In this document: positions 33,278 to 40,167 of the stretch, piece by piece | Layout: each line of letters begins with the position of its first letter | Position numbering within the stretch: the stretch's first letter is position 1 | Source: Streptomyces marinisediminis | GTDB taxonomy: Bacteria > Actinomycetota > Actinomycetes > Streptomycetales > Streptomycetaceae | Length of the DNA: 64,000 bases | Assembly (NCBI RefSeq): GCF_026262575.1 | Contig: NZ_JAPKFL010000025.1 | Coordinates: 1-64,000, forward strand | Direction: 5' to 3' | Program-made: the position numbers and the translations under genes | The notes under the pieces: generated by a model | What the model saw: the letters and a program-made list of their open reading frames with translations, nothing else | What the model was told of the DNA's origin: nothing | Databases searched by the model: none

Positions 33278-34897
33278 ATGGCCAGGAACGTCCTCATCAC
33301 CTGCGCCCCACCGAACCCCAACGGCGACCTGCACCTGGGCCACCTCTCGGGCCCGTTCATGGGCGCCGACGTGCTGCGCCGCTACCTGCGGGCGCGCGGC
33401 GTCCCCGTGCGCTACGTCTCCTACACCGACGACCACTCCTGCTACGTCCCCCGGCGCGGCGCGGAACTGGGCTGGGACGCCCGCACGACGGCGTTCCGCT
33501 ACACCCGGCGCATCGAGGAGAGCCTGACGCTGGCCGGGATGCTGCCCGACTACTACGCGCACCCGCACCGGGAGCCGCTGCACGACGCCCTGGTCCGCGA
33601 GCACTTCCTCGCGCTGCGGGACCAGGGGGTCGTCACCGAGCGGGACGTGCCCACGCCCTACTGCACCACCTGCGAACGCCACGTGTACGAGGCGTACGTG
33701 CGCGGCGCCTGCCGCTTCTGCGCGGCGCCCAGCGACGGCACCTACTGCGAGGAGTGCGGGCTGCCGCAGGACCCCGGCGGGGTGCTCGACGGCCGCTGCG
33801 TCACCTGCGGGGGCGCCCCCGAGACGCGGTGGCAGACCCGGCTGGTGGTGCGGCTCGCCCCGTTCGCCGACCGCCTGGCCGCCCTGTACGCGGACGCCAC
33901 CTGGCGGCCCCGGGTGCGCGACTACTGCCTGCGGATGGTCGAGCGCGGCCTGCCCGACGTGCCGATCAGCCGCCGGGACGACTACGGCGTCCCCGTGCCG
34001 CTCGACGGCTGGGAAGGCCACGTGCTGGACACCTGGTTCAGCGGCGTCTTCGGGTACATGGCCGCCACGGCCGCGCACGGTGCGGCGCTCGGCGCGCCCG
34101 AGGAGTGGCGCACCCTGTGGCGCGACCCGGACACCGAGCTCGTCCACTTCATCGGCTTCGACTGCGGCTTCTCGCACGCCGTGCTGTGGCCGTCGCTGCT
34201 CATGGGGCTGGGCGGCTACGTCACCCCCGCGCACGTGATCAGCAACGAGTTCTACACGCTGGAGGGGGAGAAGTTCTCCACCAGCCGGGGCCACGCCATC
34301 TGGGGCTCGGAGTTCCTGCGCGACGCGCACCCGGACGCGGTGCGGCTGCACCTGTGCCTGACCGCCCCGGAGCGCGCCAAGTCCGACTTCCGGCTGGACG
34401 ACTTCGCCCGCACGGTCGGCACGGTGCTGGTGGACGGGGTGGAGGGCTGGGCGTCCGCGGTCCTGCGCCGGCTGGCCGAGGGGCACGGCTCGCTCGTCCC
34501 CGACGTCCGGCGCGCCGACTGGCCGGCCGGTCTGCGGGAGCTGGTCGAGACGCTGCCCGGCGACCTGGCCCGGCACCTGGAGCCGGACGGCTTCTCCCCG
34601 CGGGCCGCCGCGGCCCGGCTGACCGGCGCGGTGGAGCAGGCCGCGGAGCAGCTCCGGTCGGTGCCCGCGGCGCCTCCCCGGGACACCGCCGCCGCGCTGG
34701 CCGCCCACGCCGAGCTGCTCGGCGTCGTCGCCGCCGTCAGCGGCCCGCTGATGCCCACCTGGTCCGCGCACGCGGCCCGGCAGGTCGGGGTGCCGGCCGG
34801 CTTCGACGGCGTCGACTGGCCGGGGGGCGGGGCCCTGGTGCCAGGCGGCACGCGGGTCGCCGCCGCCTACCCCCGGCTGTTCGCGCCCCGGCCGTGA
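33278..34897 (+). CDS. Stand-alone methionyl-tRNA synthetase-like protein of the N-N cluster
   Basis: The 539-residue class I synthetase-like protein has the HIGH-type motif HLGH (residues 19-22). Four CxxC pairs (first C129/C132) form two zinc knuckles. A KMSKS-type loop appears as KFSTS (332-336), and a helical C-terminal domain follows. It lies inside a biosynthetic operon with an N-hydroxylase and cupins. MetRS-like domains in hydrazine pathways activate an amino acid, typically glycine, as adenylate for attack by the hydroxylamine rather than charging tRNA. A second MetRS giving self-resistance is the alternative. A 91-base gap precedes it; GAAAGGA precedes ATG 33278. Confidence 0.82.
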   Translation: MARNVLITCAPPNPNGDLHLGHLSGPFMGADVLRRYLRARGVPVRYVSYTDDHSCYVPRRGAELGWDARTTAFRYTRRIEESLTLAGMLPDYYAHPHREPLHDALVREHFLALRDQGVVTERDVPTPYCTTCERHVYEAYVRGACRFCAAPSDGTYCEECGLPQDPGGVLDGRCVTCGGAPETRWQTRLVVRLAPFADRLAALYADATWRPRVRDYCLRMVERGLPDVPISRRDDYGVPVPLDGWEGHVLDTWFSGVFGYMAATAAHGAALGAPEEWRTLWRDPDTELVHFIGFDCGFSHAVLWPSLLMGLGGYVTPAHVISNEFYTLEGEKFSTSRGHAIWGSEFLRDAHPDAVRLHLCLTAPERAKSDFRLDDFARTVGTVLVDGVEGWASAVLRRLAEGHGSLVPDVRRADWPAGLRELVETLPGDLARHLEPDGFSPRAAAARLTGAVEQAAEQLRSVPAAPPRDTAAALAAHAELLGVVAAVSGPLMPTWSAHAARQVGVPAGFDGVDWPGGGALVPGGTRVAAAYPRLFAPRP

Positions 34898-35015
34898 GCC
34901 CCGCCGCGCGCACCATCGCGCCCGCGCCCGCGCCCGTGCCCCGCCCGGCGCCGGTGCCGCCCGGCGCCCCTCCCCGACCCCGTCCGACTCCCCCCCCACC
35001 CCCGGAGGTCCGCCC

Positions 35016-35750
35016 GTGCCCCTGATCTCCCGAAGCGCGTTCGACCACTTCGAGGCCACGGCCGCCGGTCCGGCCGCCGACGACTACGGCCTGACCGGCC
35101 GCCAGCCCTTCACCGTCCTGCGGGAAGTCACCCGGGCGCTGCAACCGGTGCCGCTGAGGTTCGCCCGGGCCGGGCGGCCCCGGGGCGTCACCCTCACCGG
35201 GCTGCGGCTCGCCCCGGACAGCGGCGTCCTGCTGCGCCGGGTCTGCGACCCGGACACGCCGCTGCACGTGCTGAGCTGGTCCTGGGACCTGAGCGGGGAC
35301 CCGCCGCTGGTCGGCCCGGCGGCGGACGCCGACCCGGCCCGCTGGACGGTGCCGTGGGACGGCGCGCAGCGGCGGCTCGACCCGGCCGCGCCGCTCGCCT
35401 TGGTGCCGCCCCGGCGGGTCGTGGGCTGCCAGTCGGTCCGTGTCATCCTGTGGCAGTCCCACCGGGGCGCCGACCCGGGGACGGTCACCGAGGAGGTGGT
35501 GGCGGCGCTGCGGCACAGCAGGCTGGCCGCGACCCTGGCGACCCTCGCCTCGGACGCGGAGACGACGATGATGACCGCCGTCGGCGTCCGCGAGGCGGCC
35601 GGGGAGCTCGGCCGGGAGGTCGCGCCCGTCCTGCGCGCCCTGTGCAGCGACTACGTCGACTTCTTCGAGGGCTTCTTCCCGGTCACCGACGGCGCCGACC
35701 GCACCGAGCGGTTCACCGGTTACTACAGTGAGTTGACCCTGCACACGTGA
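35016..35750 (+). CDS. Unrecognised protein of the N-N cluster
   Basis: I do not recognise this 244-residue soluble protein. It starts at GTG 35016 with a strong GGAGGT 6 bases before it. It has no signal peptide or membrane helix. Notable segments are SWSWDLSGDPPLVGP in the middle and a more helical C-terminal half ending VDFFEGFFPVTD and FTGYYSELTLHT. Codon use is like its neighbours. It follows the MetRS-like gene by 118 bases and precedes the second cupin by 10, so it belongs to the operon. Its conservation with the cluster would show whether it is an enzyme or accessory protein. Confidence 0.7.
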   Translation: MPLISRSAFDHFEATAAGPAADDYGLTGRQPFTVLREVTRALQPVPLRFARAGRPRGVTLTGLRLAPDSGVLLRRVCDPDTPLHVLSWSWDLSGDPPLVGPAADADPARWTVPWDGAQRRLDPAAPLALVPPRRVVGCQSVRVILWQSHRGADPGTVTEEVVAALRHSRLAATLATLASDAETTMMTAVGVREAAGELGREVAPVLRALCSDYVDFFEGFFPVTDGADRTERFTGYYSELTLHT

Positions 35751-35760
35751 GGAGACGCCC

Positions 35761-36102
35761 GTGCCGAACGAGCCGGACCACGCGGAGTTCGCGCGACTGG
35801 TGGAGGAGGGCGAGGCGAGCGGCCGGCGGTACCTGGAGTTCCTGCGCCGCCCCGCCATGAGCGCCGGACTCTACGCGCTCGCCGCCGGGGACGAGGACCC
35901 CCAGCAGCCGCACGCCGAGGACGAGTTGTACGTCGTCGTGGAGGGCCGCGCGACCGTGCACGTCGGCGGGGACACGCGCCCGGTCGGCCCCGGCTCGGTC
36001 GTCTACGTGCCCGCCGAGATGCCGCACCGCTTCAGCGACATCACCGAGGACCTGCGCGTCGTCGTCGTCTTCGCGCCCCCGGAGAGCCGGCCGACGAGCT
36101 GA
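35761..36102 (+). CDS. Second small cupin of the N-N cluster
   Basis: The 113-residue single-domain cupin has the metal motif PHAEDELYVVVEGRA (His and two Glu candidates, about residues 50-58) and the second motif GPGSVVYVPAEMPHRF. GTG 35761 lies 10 bases after the previous stop, with GAGGAG upstream. It is the last gene of the run. It differs clearly from the first cupin, so it is unlikely to be a simple duplicate and may do a separate step or bind a pathway metabolite. Confidence 0.8.
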   Translation: MPNEPDHAEFARLVEEGEASGRRYLEFLRRPAMSAGLYALAAGDEDPQQPHAEDELYVVVEGRATVHVGGDTRPVGPGSVVYVPAEMPHRFSDITEDLRVVVVFAPPESRPTS

Positions 36103-36150
36103 GGCCGCGACGGTGCTCGCGGGGCCCGGGCCTTCCCGGGGCGCGTCCGG

Positions 36151-36250
36151 GCCTCCGGGCGCCGGGTTCGGCCCCGGGCCTCCGGGCGCCGGGTTCGACC
36201 CGGGCGTCCGGGCGTCGGGTTCGGCCCCGGGCCTCCGGGCGCCGGGTCCA
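36151..36250. repeat. Four tandem ~27-bp GC-rich repeats
   Basis: Units starting at 36151, 36178, 36204 and 36231 (GCCTCCGGGCGCCGGGTTCG and variants) lie between the last cupin and the convergent CGNR gene. Short complementary stretches within each unit could fold, so the array may also end transcription. There are no CRISPR-like spacers. Confidence 0.7.
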
Positions 36251-36279
36251 GGCGCTGGGCTCCGTGCGGTGCGCCCGGG

Positions 36280-36930
36280 TCAGCCGCGGGCGCGCCGCCG
36301 GTAGGCGCGGGTCTTCATCCGGTTGCCGCACAGCTCGGGCGCGCACCAGCGGGCCCGGTTGGGCCGGGAGCGGTCGTAGAACACCCAGTGGCAGTCCGGG
36401 GCCTGGCACATCTTCAGCCGCTCCCAGCTCCCGGACGTCACCGCCCGCAGGGTGTGCAGCACGAGTTCGCCCAGCGCCCGCTCGCCCGCCCGGCCCGCCG
36501 GGGCGAGGGCCGGGGCCCGGTCGGCCGGGGCGTTGAGCGCGAACGTCAGGCGCAGCGGGTCCCCCGCGTCCGGCGGGGGAGCGGTGGAGCCGCCGACGGC
36601 CGCGCGCAGCCGCGCGCGCAGCAGGTGGACCCGGTCGAGCGTCGGGCCGTCCACCGCGGTGCCCGGGGGCAGCAGGCCGTGCCCGGCGAGCCAGTCGGCC
36701 AACTGCCCGCGCGTGGCGATGCGGTCGCCGCCCCGGTGCGGCGCGCCCCGCCGGACGAAGGAGCGCCGGTCCAGGGTGTTGAGGAACGCGTGCACCAGCG
36801 CGGCCTCGGGCGGCAGCGGCGGTGGCGCGTCCGGAGGCCGGGGCGCGGCCGGGGACGGGGGAGCGTCCGGGGACGGGGGAGCGTCCGGGGACGGGGGAGC
36901 GGCCTGGGGTGTGGGGTCGTCAGCTTCCAT
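36280..36930 (-). CDS. CGNR zinc-finger (ABATE-domain) regulator
   Basis: The 216-residue protein ends in the CGNR zinc-finger: CQAPDCHWVFYD, then RWCAPELCGNRMKTRAYRRR. The ABATE-like N-terminal region begins AALVHAFLNTLDRRS. Such proteins are putative transcription factors in actinobacteria. An N-terminal PPSPDA repeat (residues about 11-30) is encoded by 18-bp tandem DNA repeats at 36851-36905. ATG 36930 was chosen over 36951 because AAAGG is spaced well from it. It is convergent with the N-N operon and divergent from the permease; a regulatory link to either is possible but unproven. Confidence 0.8.
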   Translation of the reverse strand: MEADDPTPQAAPPSPDAPPSPDAPPSPAAPRPPDAPPPLPPEAALVHAFLNTLDRRSFVRRGAPHRGGDRIATRGQLADWLAGHGLLPPGTAVDGPTLDRVHLLRARLRAAVGGSTAPPPDAGDPLRLTFALNAPADRAPALAPAGRAGERALGELVLHTLRAVTSGSWERLKMCQAPDCHWVFYDRSRPNRARWCAPELCGNRMKTRAYRRRARG

Positions 36931-37085
36931 GAAGGGGCCTTTCCACTCCACGGCGCGTCGACGCCCGGCGCCGTGCGCCCGTCACGCGACGCGCGACGCG
37001 CGACACTAGTTACCCGCCATTGTAAGTGTTGACCCCGCAGGGGTGGCAGCGTAGGTTCGCAGGACGCGAGCCGGAGGGAGGGGTG

Positions 37086-38405
37086 ATGGCCGAGCCGCTG
37101 CGCCGCACGATCACGGTCAGCCAGGGGGTGGCCCTGTACACGGGGGCCATCGTCGGGGCCGGCGTGCTGCTGCTGCCGGCGCTCAGCGCCACCGAGGCGG
37201 GTCCGGCCGCGATCGTGGCCTGGCTGTTCGACGCGGCACTGGGCATCCCGCTCGCCCTCACGCTCGCGGCGCTGGCCAGCCGCTACCCCAACGCCGGCGG
37301 CGTGGCCACCTTCGTCACCAAGGCGTTCGGCCCGGCCGCGGGCATGGTGACCGGCTGGTTCTACTTCATCGCCGCGGCCACCGCACAGACGCTCGTCGCC
37401 CTGACCGGCGCCTACTACGGCGCCAGCTATCTCGGCCTGCCCCGGGGGGCGGCGTTCTTGCTGGCCGGGGCGATCCTGGTCTTCGCCACCCTGGCCAACC
37501 TGCGCGGCATCAGGGCCAGCGCGCGCCTGCAACTCGCCTTCGCCGCCACCGTCGCCACCATGCTGCTGCTGGCGCTGCTCGTCTCGGTGCCGCACTTCGA
37601 GTCCGCCAACTGGACGCCGTTCGCCCCGCACGGCTGGGGCGAGGTGGGCAGCGTCGCGGTGGTGATCTTCTTCGCCTTCTTCGGCTGGGAGGCCATCACC
37701 CATCTGTCCGAGGAGTTCCGCGACCCGGAGCGGGACGTGCCGCGCTCCACGCTGATCAGCGTGGGCCTGATCACGCTGCTGTACGTGGGCGTCGTCGTCG
37801 CCACGATCGGCACCGCCACCTACGGCAGTGACGACGTCAACCGCACCGTCATCGCCCGGTTGCTGGCCGACGGGCTCGGCGGCCCGGTGGGCACCATCGC
37901 CGCGGGCGTCGCGGTGCTGATCGCCCTGGGCACCACGAACGCCTTCGTGGCGGCCACCTCCCGGCTGGGCTACGCGCTCGCCCGCGACCGCGCCTTCCCC
38001 GCGCCGCTGGCCCGGGTGAGCCGCCGGGGCGTGCCGGGCGTGGCGGTCGTGGCCGTGGGCGGCTACGCCACGCTGGGCGTGATCGTCGGCTACTTCGCCG
38101 GGTGGGGGCCGGAGACGCTGCTCGTCATCCCCAACTCGCTGGTGATCCTCACCTTCCTGGCGGCCATGGCGGCCGGTGTCCGGCTGCTGCACGGCACCCG
38201 GCGGGTGCTGGCGGTGATCGGCACCGCGCTGTGCCTGGTGCTGCTGCCGTTCAGCGGCGCGGTGGTCTTCGTCCCGGCCGCCATCGCCGTCGTCGCGCTC
38301 GGCTACCGCCGCTGGCGCTCCGGCCGCGCGGCCGCGCCGGACGCCGGGGGCGGGCCGGACGCCGGTGCGGACGCGGGGCCCCGGACCACCGCGACGAAGG
38401 ACTGA
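37086..38405 (+). CDS. APC-superfamily amino acid permease
   Basis: The 439-residue membrane protein has about 12 transmembrane helices. The N-terminal unwound-helix motif is GAIVGAGVLLLPAL (residues 20-33), and FFGWEAITHLSEEFRDPERDVPRS in the middle is typical of APC transporters. GGGAGGG precedes; ATG 37086 or GTG 37083 may be used. The C-terminal tail is Ala/Gly/Asp-rich. An Lrp/AsnC gene is convergent with it, a frequent partnership in amino acid transport. Substrate unknown. Confidence 0.85.
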   Translation: MAEPLRRTITVSQGVALYTGAIVGAGVLLLPALSATEAGPAAIVAWLFDAALGIPLALTLAALASRYPNAGGVATFVTKAFGPAAGMVTGWFYFIAAATAQTLVALTGAYYGASYLGLPRGAAFLLAGAILVFATLANLRGIRASARLQLAFAATVATMLLLALLVSVPHFESANWTPFAPHGWGEVGSVAVVIFFAFFGWEAITHLSEEFRDPERDVPRSTLISVGLITLLYVGVVVATIGTATYGSDDVNRTVIARLLADGLGGPVGTIAAGVAVLIALGTTNAFVAATSRLGYALARDRAFPAPLARVSRRGVPGVAVVAVGGYATLGVIVGYFAGWGPETLLVIPNSLVILTFLAAMAAGVRLLHGTRRVLAVIGTALCLVLLPFSGAVVFVPAAIAVVALGYRRWRSGRAAAPDAGGGPDAGADAGPRTTATKD

Positions 38406-38506
38406 CGACCGCGCCGCCGCAACCCCGCGGCTCCCCGCGGCGACCGCACGGCCGCACGGCTCCCCGGGCGGTCGGCCGGGGCCCGGCCCGGACCGCCGCG
38501 CGTCAC

Positions 38507-38977
38507 TCAGGGGTGCCGCTCGCCGCCCAGCGGGGCGCCCTGGTCCGGCTTGACCTCCTTCATCACCAGGTGGGAGGTCACCCGGCCCACCCCGGGGAGG
38601 TTGCAGAGCACCTCGCGGTAGAGGCGCTCGTAGCCGGCGACGTCCTGGACGGCCACCAGGAGCAGGTAGTCGGGGTCGCCGAAGAGGCGGTACGCGGCGA
38701 TCACCGCGCTCAGGTCCGCCACCTCGCGTTCGAAGCGCTCGACGGTGACCCGGTCCTCGCGGTGCATGACGATCGTGACGTAGGTGCGGAAGCCCAGTTC
38801 CAGGGCGTCGTGGTCCAGGACGGCCCGGTAGCCGCGGATCAGCCCGTCCTTCTCCAACTGGCGCACCCTGCGCAGGCAGGGGGAGGCCGTCAGGCCCACT
38901 CTCTGGGCCAGTTCCGCGTTGGTCATCCGCGCGTTTCGCTGGAGCTCCCGCAATATGCTGCGATCCACTGCGTCCAT
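38507..38977 (-). CDS. Lrp/AsnC-family regulator
   Basis: The 156-residue protein has an N-terminal AsnC helix-turn-helix (DRSILRELQRNARMTNAELAQRVGLT) and a C-terminal RAM ligand-binding domain (YLLLVAVQDVAGYERLYRE, then GVGRVTSHLVMKEV). ATG 38977 gives the usual family length; the longer frame has no support. It likely senses an amino acid and controls the neighbouring permease or itself. Confidence 0.88.
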   Translation of the reverse strand: MDAVDRSILRELQRNARMTNAELAQRVGLTASPCLRRVRQLEKDGLIRGYRAVLDHDALELGFRTYVTIVMHREDRVTVERFEREVADLSAVIAAYRLFGDPDYLLLVAVQDVAGYERLYREVLCNLPGVGRVTSHLVMKEVKPDQGAPLGGERHP

Positions 38978-39346
38978 GGCGCAGGATTCTGCTGCGCGGT
39001 GCGGGATGTGACAAGAAGAAAGCAATCACCTGCCAGCGCATCATTGCTACCGTTTGTACCGGACCGACAGCACTGTCGCCGCAGTCCGGGATGTGACGTT
39101 CGCGGGTGATCGGGGCGTTTCGCCCCTGGCGCGCCGCCTCCCGGCGTGCGGTCGGCGGGTGCGGAACGAGGCCCGCGTTTTCTGGGCGCCATCAGGCCGG
39201 CGTGCAACGGGGGGAGCCACAGACGATCACTGCCGTGCGGCGGGCCCGTCGTCGAGCGCCCTCGCGACCTCGTGGGCGCCGGGCCCCGGAAGAGCACCGC
39301 GTTCCGTTCTTCGATTTCTTCGTTCCGGCGTCTGGGGAGCCGCGCT
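38978..39346. other. Gene-free divergent region
   Basis: About 370 bases separate the Lrp and response-regulator genes. The part near 38990-39060 is less GC-rich and should hold the lrp promoter. A small hairpin GGGGCG-TTT-CGCCCC sits at 39112-39126 (arms touching 39117/39121). No ORF is convincing. Confidence 0.45.
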
Positions 39347-40063
39347 ATGGCACATCGAAGTCTTCGTCATGCCTCGAAACATTCCGGGAACGCGGTGCAG
39401 CGCGTCATGGTGGTCGACCGCAACGAGCTCAGCAGGGCCGGGTTCGTCGCGCTGCTGGCCGCGGAGCCGGACATCGAGGTGCACGCCACCGGCGAGCGAC
39501 CGCCGGACACCGCGCGGGACCTGGCGCGCACCCGTCCCGACCTGGTGCTGGTGGCCGAGGAGAACGGGATCGGGGAACGGCTGGAGCACGTGATGGCCGA
39601 CTGCGCGGGCACCCCCGTCGTCGCCTTCGCCGGGGGCTGGGACCCGGCGACGGCGACGCTGGCGCTGCAACTGGGCGTGCGCGGCCTGGCGGTGAAGTCC
39701 GGGAGCCGGGCGGCGATCCTCGCGGCCGTGCACGCGGTGGCCTCCGGGGGCATGTACTTCGCCCCCTGCGTCGCGGAGACGATCGTGGCGGCCACGCTGG
39801 AGCGCGAGGAGTCCGGCGCCGGGCCCGCACCCGAGCTGCTGCACCGGTTCTCCGCCCTCACCCTCCAGGAGCACCGCGTCCTGCGGCTGCTGGCGCAGGG
39901 CATGACCACCGAGGACATCGCCGACTCGCTCGCCGTCAGCTCCGGCACGGTGAAGTCCCACGTCTCGCACCTGCTGCACAAGCTGCACTTACGCGACCGG
40001 GTCCAGGCGGTGGTGCTGGCCTACCGCTCGGGCTTCGTGGGCAGTGCCGCCGGCTCGCGCTGA
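39347..40063 (+). CDS. Atypical orphan NarL/LuxR response regulator with a TTA codon
   Basis: The 238-residue protein has a receiver-like domain (VMVVDRNELSRAGFVALLA) and a C-terminal LuxR helix-turn-helix (LTLQEHRVLRLLAQGMTTEDIADSLAVSSGTVKSHV). The usual phospho-acceptor aspartate is replaced: the segment reads PDLVLVAEENG with Ala70 where Asp is expected. It is therefore probably phosphorylation-independent, as in BldM/WhiI-like atypical regulators. No histidine kinase is adjacent. Leu215 is encoded by TTA (39989-39991), making translation dependent on the bldA tRNA in a streptomycete. GGGGAG precedes ATG 39347. Confidence 0.85.
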   Translation: MAHRSLRHASKHSGNAVQRVMVVDRNELSRAGFVALLAAEPDIEVHATGERPPDTARDLARTRPDLVLVAEENGIGERLEHVMADCAGTPVVAFAGGWDPATATLALQLGVRGLAVKSGSRAAILAAVHAVASGGMYFAPCVAETIVAATLEREESGAGPAPELLHRFSALTLQEHRVLRLLAQGMTTEDIADSLAVSSGTVKSHVSHLLHKLHLRDRVQAVVLAYRSGFVGSAAGSR

Positions 40064-40154
40064 ATCGGTTCTGCGCCCGGCGGGCCGGAGGTGCCGGGCC
40101 CGGTGCGGGCCGTTCCGTCACCGGGGCGCCTGTCGCGCTGTCCGTGCCGGGGCT

Positions 40155-40160
40155 TACGGT
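40155..40160 (+). promoter_or_regulatory. -10 element for a leaderless recD2 transcript
   Basis: TACGGT at 40155-40160 stands exactly 7 bases before ATG 40168, and there is no Shine-Dalgarno sequence. This spacing is typical of leaderless genes. Confidence 0.5.
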
Positions 40161-40167
40161 CGGTCGC

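Noticed and set aside
33278..34897. Housekeeping methionyl-tRNA synthetase
   Set aside because: The operon context with N-hydroxylase, cupins and P450 argues for a biosynthetic role. It cannot be fully excluded without seeing whether another metS exists.
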